From Microbacterium sp. (GTDB taxonomy: Bacteria > Actinomycetota > Actinomycetes > Actinomycetales > Microbacteriaceae): a stretch of DNA of 10,447 nucleotides. Position numbers and translations under genes: made by a program. The notes beneath the pieces are model-generated. The model searched no databases. It was not told where the DNA came from and saw nothing but the letters and a program-made list of their open reading frames with translations. The stretch lies in NCBI GenBank assembly GCA_003248845.1, contig QFPD01000037.1, positions 1 to 10,447 of the forward strand, written 5' to 3'. Numbering within the stretch: the stretch's first letter is position 1; every line of letters starts with the position of its first letter. Positions 1 through 6,540 of this stretch are shown here, one piece after another.

Positions 1-1307
1 AGGGCCGGCAGGGGCGAGCCGAGGGCGATCACGGGCGTGCCGTCGATGTCGAAGGTGATCTCCCCACCGCCCGCGGCGTTCGCCGCTTCGATCGCGGCGC
101 GGAGCGTGCACTCAGGCACGTCATCCGTCCCGATCGTCTCCCCGGTGTCGCAGCCGTCGGCGGGGTCCTCGGCGGCGGCGTCGCCGGTCGAGTTGACGAC
201 GAGGCCGGATCCCACGGTCACGGTCTGGGTGGTGGTGTGCGCGACGCCGGCGTCGTCGGTCGCCGTCAGACTCACCCGGTAGCTGCCGAGGCCCGGGAAT
301 CGGTGAACGGGGTCGGTGTCGGTCGACACCGCGCTCCCGTCGCCGAAATTCCACTCATACCTGAGCAGCCCCACCGCGCCGTCGTCGGTCGACGTGTTCG
401 TGAATGTGACCGTGCGCTCGCCGAGATCGGTCACCTCCCAGGTGAACGATGCCTCGGGCGGGAAGTTCGCCCCGTTCCACCAGATCGTGACGTGGTTCGC
501 CTTCGCAGTGGCGACGGTGATGTCGTACTGCAACCGCTCCTCGTCGCTTGCGCCGGGCAGCGGGACCTCGGGAAGCGTTTCGACGGGGAACTGCGAGCCG
601 AATGGGTGGTTGTAGCTGATCGGCTTGCACATCTGGCCACCGAGATCGATGCCATCCACCTCGCTCGAGAAGGGGGTGCGAGTCGCCCAGTCGGGACTGC
701 CGGGATCAGAGAAATAGAAGTATCCGGTCGCGGGGTCCGGCGGGACGTCGATGATCTCGACCGCGTACTGCTCGCTCACGAGAACGCAGACCAGGGGGCC
801 GTAGTAGCCGGTGACCCCGGGGAAGTACTGAACGCTGAACGGGACCTTCGAGTACCCGTCAGGCAGGTTCACCGGATACGTCACCGGGGTGTCGCCGTCG
901 GTGGTCGACAGCACGTTCATGGCGCTCCGGGCCATCGAAGTCGGCTCGACCGGTGCTGGGTCCGGCTCGGTTCCCGGCGAGTCCTCGGACGGTTCGTCGG
1001 CCGATTCCTCGGAGGAGTCCGGCGGATCGGCCAGGTCGGGGCTCGTGGTGTCGGTCTCCCGGGTGGTCGGCGCAGGCTCGGGTGGCAGGTCGACGGGAGT
1101 TCCGGCGTCGCGTGGCGCATCGTCGATCAGCTCGAGGTTCGTGGCCCCGTCGACGGAAGCCGGCTCGGTCGTGACGAGGTCGACGATCTCCTCATCGACC
1201 GCCGAATCCTCGGCGGCCGCCATTGGTGCCGCGATGAGGCTGATCACGAGAGCGATGGCCGCACCCACCCCCAGCAGTGAGGATCGCGACGCGTTCGGAA
1301 TCGACAT
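1..1307 (-). CDS. Secreted PKD and CSLREA-domain surface protein (C-terminus outside window)
   Basis: The frame is open from an ATG at 1307 to the window edge, giving 435 codons with no stop, so the C-terminus is missing. The start is supported by GAGGAG five bases upstream. Residues 1-32 look like a Sec signal peptide: one Arg, a hydrophobic core at about 11-29, and an AAA cleavage site before Glu33. Residues 33-126 are a low-complexity linker rich in Asp, Glu, Pro, Ser and Thr, typical of a wall-spanning or extracellular spacer. A PKD-type beta domain lies at about 281-366 and contains the hallmark WNFGDGS near 319-325, followed by HRFPGLGSY. Residues 368-411 match the CSLREA domain pattern: VNSTGD, a paired-Cys segment (Cys386, Cys400), then TLRAAIEAAN. 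In such proteins this domain usually precedes a right-handed beta-helix. The domain calls are from motif recognition. An extracellular adhesin or polysaccharide-related role is inference, and no substrate can be named. The next gene on the same strand is a large LuxR-family regulator. Confidence 0.85.
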   Translation of the reverse strand, partial: MSIPNASRSSLLGVGAAIALVISLIAAPMAAAEDSAVDEEIVDLVTTEPASVDGATNLELIDDAPRDAGTPVDLPPEPAPTTRETDTTSPDLADPPDSSEESADEPSEDSPGTEPDPAPVEPTSMARSAMNVLSTTDGDTPVTYPVNLPDGYSKVPFSVQYFPGVTGYYGPLVCVLVSEQYAVEIIDVPPDPATGYFYFSDPGSPDWATRTPFSSEVDGIDLGGQMCKPISYNHPFGSQFPVETLPEVPLPGASDEERLQYDITVATAKANHVTIWWNGANFPPEASFTWEVTDLGERTVTFTNTSTDDGAVGLLRYEWNFGDGSAVSTDTDPVHRFPGLGSYRVSLTATDDAGVAHTTTQTVTVGSGLVVNSTGDAAAEDPADGCDTGETIGTDDVPECTLRAAIEAANAAGGGEITFDIDGTPVIALGSPLPA

Positions 1308-1311
1308 GGGG

Positions 1312-1317
1312 GCTCCT
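1312..1317 (-). promoter_or_regulatory. Ribosome binding site of the PKD/CSLREA gene
   Basis: On the minus strand GAGGAG is followed by five C residues and then the ATG at 1307. This good Shine-Dalgarno match fixes the start of the secreted protein and gives it a complete signal peptide. Confidence 0.75.
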
Positions 1318-1355
1318 CTGCCGACGGTAACCGGGTGAACCGTCGCAATGCCCCG

Positions 1356-1361
1356 ATTATC
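1356..1361 (-). promoter_or_regulatory. Putative -10 box for the PKD/CSLREA gene
   Basis: GATAAT on the minus strand differs from TATAAT at one position. It would start transcription near 1349, leaving a 5' leader of about 40 nt with a good ribosome binding site. No convincing -35 lies 17 bp upstream; that position is occupied by a perfect palindrome. This fits a promoter that depends on an activator, but that is inference. Confidence 0.5.
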
Positions 1362-1376
1362 GTGACTCGACATCCA

Positions 1377-1389
1377 CGGGACAGTCCCG
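1377..1389. promoter_or_regulatory. Perfect palindrome CGGGAC-A-GTCCCG over the expected -35 position
   Basis: Two 6-bp arms invert around a single central A. The element covers the place where a -35 hexamer would sit for the -10 at 1356-1361. This placement suits an operator, either a repressor site or the proximal site of an activator. No binding protein can be named from sequence alone. Confidence 0.4.
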
Positions 1390-1398
1390 AATCGGCGA

Positions 1399-1432
1399 AT
1401 TGAGTACCGCTCGGCGACCCCGACTGAGTACC
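1399..1432. repeat. Two direct copies of A(T/C)TGAGTACC, 24 bp apart
   Basis: Copy 1 is at 1399-1408 and copy 2 at 1423-1432, with nine of ten bases identical. Relative to the predicted start near 1349 they are centred at about -55 and -79 of the PKD/CSLREA gene, positions typical of activator sites. Paired direct repeats are what multimeric LAL/MalT-type activators often bind, and such a regulator is encoded next door. The link to that regulator is inference; the repeat itself is plain in the sequence. Confidence 0.5.
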
Positions 1433-1442
1433 CGCCGGCGGG
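1431..1442. terminator. Perfect palindrome CCCGCCGGCGGG just past the LuxR-family gene stop
   Basis: This 12-bp perfect palindrome begins 5 nt beyond the regulator's stop codon. As RNA it could form a 4-bp GC stem with a 4-nt loop, which is weak, and no U-tract follows. It may contribute to termination. It also overlaps the end of the second TGAGTACC copy, so it could instead belong to the operator array. Confidence 0.3.
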
Positions 1443-1447
1443 TCGGC

Positions 1448-3991
1448 TCAGTCGTCGGACTGGGAGGGGAGCTCTGCGCGGGAGCTGATACCGAGCTTCT
1501 TGAAAGCCCGTGCGAGGTGGTTCTCCACGGTCCGCACCGACAGGTGCAGGATCGCAGCGATCTCGGCGCTGCGGTGGTCGCGAGCGAGCTCAGCGATCTG
1601 GCGCTCGCGTCGGGTCAGCGGTGCAGCCTCGGAGAGCTCGGTGAGCAGCGGCGTCGACGGTGATCCTACGGATGCGGCGAGCGAGCGCGCGCGGGCCAGG
1701 AGTCGGGCGCGGTCGTCGGGACGGTACCGGGCGGCGACCGCGATCGCCTCGGCGGCGAACGTCGGCATCCCGTGTCGTTCGAACTGCTCGGCTGCGTCGA
1801 GGAGCACGACCGGGTCTCCCGCGTCGAGACCCCGAGCGAGCGCGAGCCGTGCGTCGGCGAGCGGCGAGCCCAGCGGCACTGCGGCGAGGGCGTCGGCGAG
1901 GCCGATGCGGCCCATCCGCATCCAGTGGTGGAGCAGAAGTCCGAGCGAGCCGACGGCCCGATCGCGTTGCGCGTCGTCGACGGCCATCGCCATGATGCGA
2001 TGCGCGGCGTCGAGGTCGCCGTCGGTCATCGACGCCCAGGCGTGGGCGAGCGGCACCTGGTGTCGGAAGAATCCGACGCCGCCGGTGACTGCGTCGAGCC
2101 GTGCGGTCGTCGCCGGATCCACCCGTCGGCCGCTGGTCGCCTGCGCGATCGACGACCGCAGCAGCGCGAGCCGGAGCACGTCAGGCATCCGCGCTGCCTC
2201 GGCGGCGGTCGCCGAGCGATCCGCCCACTGAAGGGTTGCACTCGGGTCTCCGCGGTGTTCGGCCGCGACCGCGGCCGCGAGCGCGGCGAACGCCTGCCCT
2301 TGCACGAACCCGGCGTCCCAGGCGACCCGGTGGGCCTCGATCGCGATCCTCTCCCCGTCGCCGGGGGCGCCCCACAGGGTCATCACAAGGCTGCGCAGCA
2401 CCGGCGCCACCTCGACCTCGCTGGTACTCGCCGCGTCCGCGACAGCCAGCGAGGCCATCGCCTCCGCGATCTCGCCGGCCTGGGCGAGTGCGTGCGAGCG
2501 CACCGTGGCCCTGGCCACCGCCAGCTCGGGATCCATTCCGTCCCACGGTCGGGCCCGTCGCTCGAGCAGCTCGAGCGCCTCTGTGTGCTGACCGGCGTAG
2601 ACGAGCCCGTCGGCTTCCGCGACCGCGAACGCGGCGCGCGGGAGTCGAACCCAGCTCGGATATCGGCGGCGCTGCTCGCGGAGCACCCGGGCGGCACCAG
2701 GCTGGTCACCGCCAGCCCACACCATGAGTTCACTCAGCAGAAGCGTCAGTCGCACCGCCGCCCGGCTCGGTCGCAGGCGCCGGAGCGCGGCGCGGATCAC
2801 CTCGAACGCCTCGTCGACCCGCCCGAGCTGCACGAGTGCGCCGGCCTCCGCCCGTACCGCCTCCTCGAGATCATCGCCCTTCGCGCGCGCGATCGCCGCG
2901 GTCGTGAACCGCAGGACGACCGACGCGTTGAGGCCTCCGGCCGCCAATCTCAGCGCGGGCATGAGCTCGCTCGGCGCGACCCTGCCGTCGAGATCGAGCG
3001 AGAGCACCGCGATCCGCGCCGCGTCCGGTGCCGGCGCCGCATGCTCGGCCGCGAGGTGCTCGGTGAGGATCTCCCGTCGGCGCAGCAGGTCGGTACGTTC
3101 CCACACCGTCTCCGCGAACAGCGGGTGGGTGAAGCCCGCGGACGCGCCACGGCCGTCGCCGCGATCCTCGATCGTGACGAGCCCGTTCGTCAGCAGAGTC
3201 TGCAGTCCGACGGCTCGGTCGCTGGTGAAGCGCCCCACCGGGACCCGCCCGAGTCCCGCGAGGAACTCGGCCGCGTCACGGGCGTCGGCCGGCAGTGCAT
3301 CCAAGCGGGTCGCGAGGATCTGCCGCAGGGATCTCGGCACAGGGAGGCGGCCCGTGGAGCTCCACCGTCCGGCCTGGGCGGCGAGCGCGCCGTCGTCCTG
3401 CGCCGACCGGAGCATCTGCACAGTGAACAGGGGATTCCCGGCAGCACGATGCCAGACCTCGTCGAGTATGCTCGCGCTCACGTCGCCGGGGAGCTCGCTG
3501 CGCACGAGCTCGTCGGATTCCTCGCGGGTCAGTTCAGGTACGGCGACGACCCGGGTGCCCGCGCGCCCGAGCAGCGGCTCGATCACGTCCGGCGTGAGCC
3601 CACGTTCGGTTCGCACGGTCGCGACCACCGTGCGTTCGGGCTCCGCCGCCATGCGTTCGATCAGCGACTGCGAGAGCGGGTCGCAGTCATTGAAATCGTC
3701 GACGCAGATCACCGGACCCACGGTGCACAGCAGCCTTCGGATGAGCTCGATCCGGGTCGACGCCGGGGCGACCAGATGGGCCAGGGCACTCAGCGGCACC
3801 TCCGCCAGTGCGCGGACGCCCCACACGCGCGGCGCGGCGCGCACCGCCGCAACCCGGTCGAGGAGGAACGACTTGCCGACGCCGGGGTCGCCGGTGATCA
3901 CCACAAACCGCACTGCGGGATCATCGATCAGACCGAGGATACGCTCGAGCACGCCCTCGCGCCCGAGAGGCGATCGGCTCGAAAGGACCAC
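1448..3991 (-). CDS. LAL-type (MalT-like) LuxR-family transcriptional regulator with N-terminal ATPase
   Basis: The product has 847 aa from the GTG at 3991, close to the usual 850-950 aa of large ATP-binding LuxR regulators. An AAA/STAND ATPase occupies the N-terminus: Walker A GDPGVGKS at about 34-41 and a Walker B-like PVICVDDF at about 93-100. A long alpha-helical middle, rich in Ala, Leu and Arg, resembles the TPR-like sensor region of the family. The C-terminal LuxR/GerE helix-turn-helix is at about 791-841 and includes LTRRERQIAEL, the recognition helix LSVRTVENHL and KLGISSRAEL. Such proteins are cytosolic activators that oligomerise on ATP and inducer binding; the inducer here is unknown. 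The open frame extends upstream to 4237 but would run through a tRNA gene on the same strand, so that extension is not coding. No Shine-Dalgarno precedes the GTG, yet TAAGAT ends 8 bp before it, which suggests a leaderless mRNA. GTG at 4030 is an alternative start with no support. The neighbouring secreted-protein gene is a plausible target. Confidence 0.88.
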   Translation of the reverse strand: MVLSSRSPLGREGVLERILGLIDDPAVRFVVITGDPGVGKSFLLDRVAAVRAAPRVWGVRALAEVPLSALAHLVAPASTRIELIRRLLCTVGPVICVDDFNDCDPLSQSLIERMAAEPERTVVATVRTERGLTPDVIEPLLGRAGTRVVAVPELTREESDELVRSELPGDVSASILDEVWHRAAGNPLFTVQMLRSAQDDGALAAQAGRWSSTGRLPVPRSLRQILATRLDALPADARDAAEFLAGLGRVPVGRFTSDRAVGLQTLLTNGLVTIEDRGDGRGASAGFTHPLFAETVWERTDLLRRREILTEHLAAEHAAPAPDAARIAVLSLDLDGRVAPSELMPALRLAAGGLNASVVLRFTTAAIARAKGDDLEEAVRAEAGALVQLGRVDEAFEVIRAALRRLRPSRAAVRLTLLLSELMVWAGGDQPGAARVLREQRRRYPSWVRLPRAAFAVAEADGLVYAGQHTEALELLERRARPWDGMDPELAVARATVRSHALAQAGEIAEAMASLAVADAASTSEVEVAPVLRSLVMTLWGAPGDGERIAIEAHRVAWDAGFVQGQAFAALAAAVAAEHRGDPSATLQWADRSATAAEAARMPDVLRLALLRSSIAQATSGRRVDPATTARLDAVTGGVGFFRHQVPLAHAWASMTDGDLDAAHRIMAMAVDDAQRDRAVGSLGLLLHHWMRMGRIGLADALAAVPLGSPLADARLALARGLDAGDPVVLLDAAEQFERHGMPTFAAEAIAVAARYRPDDRARLLARARSLAASVGSPSTPLLTELSEAAPLTRRERQIAELARDHRSAEIAAILHLSVRTVENHLARAFKKLGISSRAELPSQSDD

Positions 3992-3999
3992 GAGCCCAG

Positions 4000-4005
4000 A
4001 TCTTA
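4000..4005 (-). promoter_or_regulatory. Putative -10 box giving a leaderless LuxR-family mRNA
   Basis: TAAGAT on the minus strand is followed by 8 bp and then the GTG at 3991, the first codon that aligns with the start of the ATPase domain. Transcription would begin at or within a base or two of the GTG. No strong -35 is visible. Confidence 0.45.
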
Positions 4006-4095
4006 TCGGCCGCGCGAGCGCGCCAACCACGTGTGGAGCGCGCCCGGGAGGAGGCCAAGCCTGCGACGTCGGACGTTGGGACTTCGACCAATGGG

Positions 4096-4168
4096 TGGGC
4101 CCTGCCGGGATCGAACCGACGACATCCACGGTGTAAACGTGGCGCTCTACCAGCTGAGCTAAAGGCCC
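4096..4168 (-). tRNA. tRNA-Val (anticodon TAC)
   Basis: All four arms can be folded by eye. The acceptor stem GGGCCTT pairs with AGGGCCC with one G-U pair. The D arm is GCTC/GAGC, and the anticodon stem CCACG/CGTGG encloses the loop TTTACAC, giving anticodon TAC, which reads the valine codon GUA. A 5-nt variable loop is followed by the T arm GTCGG/CCGGC with loop TTCGATC. The discriminator is A. The bases that follow are CCCA rather than CCA, so the 3' CCA appears not to be encoded and would be added by the nucleotidyltransferase. The gene lies 14 bases past the 3' end of the permease frame on the same strand. Confidence 0.96.
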
Positions 4169-4178
4169 TGACGCGACA

Positions 4179-4184
4179 AGTCTA
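4179..4184 (-). promoter_or_regulatory. Possible tRNA-Val -10 box made from the permease stop codon
   Basis: TAGACT on the minus strand begins with the TAG stop codon of the permease gene and ends 10 bp before the mature tRNA 5' end. It matches TAnnnT. The -35 position lies inside the permease coding region and is poor. The tRNA may instead be cut from the permease transcript. Confidence 0.3.
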
Positions 4185-5684
4185 CGAGTCGCGCCCGACC
4201 ACCTTGGGCGTCGCGGGGTTGTCGTAGGTCTCGGCATCCTTACCGAGCCGCGAGTGACGGTGCGAGTAGGCGAAGTAGATCGCGATGCCCAGAGCCAGCC
4301 AGATGAGGAACCGCAGCCAGGTCTCCACCGTCAGATTCAGCATGAGGTAGTTGCAGATCGCGGCAGAAAGGAGCGGCAGGAACGGGCTCCACGGCACGCG
4401 GAACCCGCGCTTGAGGTCGGGGCGGGTACGCCGCAGCACGACGACGCCCACCGAGACGAGGACGAACGCCGACAGCGTGCCGATGTTCACCATCTCCTCC
4501 AGGATGCCGATGGGCGTGAACCCGGCGACGACGGCGACCACCAGGGTCACGATGATCGAGATGAGCCACGGCGTGCGCCGCGTCGGGTGCACCTTGGCCA
4601 GGGCGCCCGGGAGGAGGTGGTCCCGCGCCATCGCGAAGATGATGCGGGTGGCTCCGATGAGGAGCGTCAGCACGACCGTCGTGAGACCGGCCACCGCCCC
4701 GGCGGAGATCACGGTCGCCATCCAGTCCTGCCCGTGGAACGCGAAGGCGTTGGCGAGAGCGGCGGCCGGATCGAGCTGGTCATAGCGCACCATGCCGGTG
4801 ACGACGAACGCGACGGCGCAGTAGAGGAGGGTGCAGATCGCGAGGGAGGCGATGATGCCGATCGGCATGTCGCGCTGCGGGTTCTTCGTCTCCTCGGCGG
4901 TCGTGGCGACGACGTCGAACCCGATGTAGGCGAAGAACACCAGCGCCGCACCGGCGAAGATGCCGCCGACGCCGAACGCGGTCGGCTCGATCCCAGCGAG
5001 GAACTGCAGGAGCGGTTGGGTGAGCCCCGTCGTGCTCTCGTGCGGAGCGGGGTCGGGGATGAACGGTGAGTAGTTGGCCGGATTGATGAACATGATGCCC
5101 GCGACGATGACGAACAGCACGATGAAGAGCTTCACGCCGACGAGCACGAGGTTCACGCGCATCGACTCGCGGATGCCGAGGGTCATGAGGCCCCCGAGGA
5201 CGACGACGAGCAGGATCGCCATGAGATCGACCGTGCCGCCGTAGCCGATCGCGGCGGGGATCGGCATGCCGAGCTGCTCCAGCAGCACGCCGAGGTACGC
5301 GCTCCACCCCTGCGCGACCACGCTCGCGCCGAGGAACATCTCCAGGATGAGATCCCACCCGATGATCCAGGCGAACAGCTCGCCCAGCGACGCGTATGAG
5401 AAGGTGTAGGCCGATCCCGACACCGGCACCGTGGAGGCGAACTCGGCGTAGCACATCGCGGCCAGCCCGCACGCGATGGCGGCCACGACGAAGCTCATCA
5501 CGACGGCCGGGCCGGCCACGTCGTGCGCGGCGCGTCCCGTGAGCGTGAAGATGCCGGCGCCGATGACGACGCCCACGCCGAAGACGGTGAGATCCAGCGC
5601 CGACAACGACTTGCGCAGCCGGAACTCCGGCTCCTCGGTGTCGGCGATCGACTGTTCGACGGACTTCGTTCGCATGACGCTCAT
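4182..5684 (-). CDS. APC-superfamily amino-acid permease (cationic amino-acid transporter-like)
   Basis: This 500-aa integral membrane protein imports amino acids, probably by proton or cation coupling as in its family. The ATG at 5684 is preceded by AAGGAGGAG five bases upstream, which rules out the longer upstream frame. A charged cytosolic N-terminus (1-29) leads into the first membrane helix at about 32-48 with the substrate-binding GAGIF motif at 42-46. The APC signature FFAYIGFDVVATTAEE lies at 250-265 in the sixth helix, followed by the cytosolic KNPQRDMP. About 12 hydrophobic segments can be counted, ending near 472, with a polar tail. Length and motifs best match the YfnA/CAT-like group (GkApcT relatives). 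The exact substrate cannot be read, so cationic or neutral amino acids are both possible. tRNA-Val follows closely and a divergent zinc-ribbon gene lies upstream. Confidence 0.9.
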   Translation of the reverse strand: MSVMRTKSVEQSIADTEEPEFRLRKSLSALDLTVFGVGVVIGAGIFTLTGRAAHDVAGPAVVMSFVVAAIACGLAAMCYAEFASTVPVSGSAYTFSYASLGELFAWIIGWDLILEMFLGASVVAQGWSAYLGVLLEQLGMPIPAAIGYGGTVDLMAILLVVVLGGLMTLGIRESMRVNLVLVGVKLFIVLFVIVAGIMFINPANYSPFIPDPAPHESTTGLTQPLLQFLAGIEPTAFGVGGIFAGAALVFFAYIGFDVVATTAEETKNPQRDMPIGIIASLAICTLLYCAVAFVVTGMVRYDQLDPAAALANAFAFHGQDWMATVISAGAVAGLTTVVLTLLIGATRIIFAMARDHLLPGALAKVHPTRRTPWLISIIVTLVVAVVAGFTPIGILEEMVNIGTLSAFVLVSVGVVVLRRTRPDLKRGFRVPWSPFLPLLSAAICNYLMLNLTVETWLRFLIWLALGIAIYFAYSHRHSRLGKDAETYDNPATPKVVGRDS

Positions 5685-5689
5685 GTCCG

Positions 5690-5698
5690 CTCCTCCTT
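5690..5698 (-). promoter_or_regulatory. Strong ribosome binding site of the permease gene
   Basis: AAGGAGGAG on the minus strand ends five bases before the ATG at 5684. It is the best Shine-Dalgarno sequence in the window and decides the permease start against the much longer open frame upstream. Confidence 0.85.
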
Positions 5699-5730
5699 GC
5701 GACGGGGTCCTTCGGGGCGCCAGGGTCCAC

Positions 5731-5736
5731 ATGCTA
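5731..5736 (-). promoter_or_regulatory. Putative permease -10 box
   Basis: TAGCAT on the minus strand would start transcription near 5724 and give a 5' leader of about 40 nt. No clear -35 is seen. It shares the 111-bp divergent region 5685-5795 with the promoter of the zinc-ribbon gene. Confidence 0.4.
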
Positions 5737-5783
5737 GTGCTCGTGGGCCACGGCCGGGAGGGGCTTTCGTCGGCGGTGCGCGA

Positions 5784-5789
5784 TAGGTT
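5784..5789 (+). promoter_or_regulatory. Putative -10 box giving a leaderless zinc-ribbon/pol mRNA
   Basis: TAGGTT is followed by six bases and then the GTG at 5796, so transcription probably starts at the GTG. The GGAG between them is too close to the start to be a good ribosome binding site, which also favours a leaderless reading. Confidence 0.45.
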
Positions 5790-5795
5790 GGAGAC

Positions 5796-6527
5796 GTGAA
5801 AGCACGCCTTCTCGACCAGCAGCTCCTGATCGACCTCGCTCGCCTCGACGGCGTGATCCGCACCGCTGACGCCGCGCGTCGCAACCCCGCTCAGAGCGCC
5901 CGCGTGAGCGAACTGCTGACCGAGCGCCACGCGCAGTCGGCCGTGCTCACTGGTCTTCTCGGCGACCGGGACGACGCGCGTGCCGAACTCGACCGCCTCG
6001 AATCCGACGTCGCGCTCGTCGATGCGCGCACGGCGCGCGATACGGAGCGGCTCGCCGCGACGAGCAACGCCAAGGAGGCGCAGGGGCTGGAACACGAGCT
6101 CGTATCGCTCGCGAAGCGCAAGAGCGACCTGGAAGACGCGGAGCTCGTGATCATGGAGAGGCTCGAGACCGCGGAGGCCGCCGTCGCGCAGCAGGAGGCT
6201 GCCATCGCCGAGATCAACGCCGAGGGTGCGCGCCTCAGCGCGGAGGGCAAGGCGGCCGTCGCCGCCGCCACGGCGTCGTGGGAGTCCGCCACGCGCGATC
6301 GCGAAGCACTCGCCGCTCGCGTGCCCGCGGATCTGCTCGGGCTCTACGACCGGCTCGCCGCTCGCGGCGTCGGCGCGGGCGAGCTCCGTCAGCGCACATG
6401 CGGCGCGTGCCACATGGTCCTCTCGGGCACCGATCTGCAGGCCCTGCGACAGGCGGATGACGACGAGGTCGTGATGTGCCCCGAGTGCGGCGCCATCCTC
6501 GTCCGTACCCCCGAGTCCGGGCTGTGA
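5796..6527 (+). CDS. Coiled-coil protein with C-terminal C4 zinc ribbon (DUF164/CT398-like family)
   Basis: The 243-aa product starts at a GTG. Residues about 35-175 are a long, charged helical stretch rich in Glu, Arg, Ala and Leu, as expected for an antiparallel coiled-coil hairpin. The C-terminus carries a C4 zinc ribbon: CGAC at 202-205 and CPEC at 228-231, all four cysteines present. Length and layout match the C4-type zinc-ribbon family of actinobacteria, of which Mycobacterium tuberculosis Rv2229c is a member. A nucleic-acid or protein-binding role is commonly assumed for the family but not established. The PolA-like gene starts 13 bases after its stop, so the two are probably co-transcribed. 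In mycobacteria the relative sits beside a Nif3-like gene; none is present here, and the upstream neighbour is the divergent permease. Confidence 0.88.
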   Translation: MKARLLDQQLLIDLARLDGVIRTADAARRNPAQSARVSELLTERHAQSAVLTGLLGDRDDARAELDRLESDVALVDARTARDTERLAATSNAKEAQGLEHELVSLAKRKSDLEDAELVIMERLETAEAAVAQQEAAIAEINAEGARLSAEGKAAVAAATASWESATRDREALAARVPADLLGLYDRLAARGVGAGELRQRTCGACHMVLSGTDLQALRQADDDEVVMCPECGAILVRTPESGL

Positions 6528-6540
6528 TCCGACGGCGGCG

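Noticed and set aside
237..1280. 347-codon plus-strand frame opposite the surface-protein gene
   Set aside because: The minus strand has a signal peptide, ribosome binding site, PKD and CSLREA motifs; the plus frame has a biased, Arg/Gly/Val-rich composition and no motif.
4021..4040. CACGTG palindrome upstream of the LuxR-family gene as an operator
   Set aside because: It is a single 6-bp palindrome whose flanks do not invert well, and it has no second copy. This is expected by chance in DNA of this composition.
1772..4162. 796-codon open frame on the plus strand opposite the LuxR-family gene
   Set aside because: It is rich in Arg, Gly and Pro with no recognisable domain and is antisense to a gene with clear Walker and helix-turn-helix motifs. 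Such frames are common in high-GC DNA.
3992..4237. N-terminal extension of the LuxR-family regulator by about 82 codons
   Set aside because: It would read through the tRNA-Val gene on the same strand. The peptide containing PLAQLVERH and GSIPAGPT is the usual false translation of a tRNA, and the ATPase domain begins only after GTG 3991.
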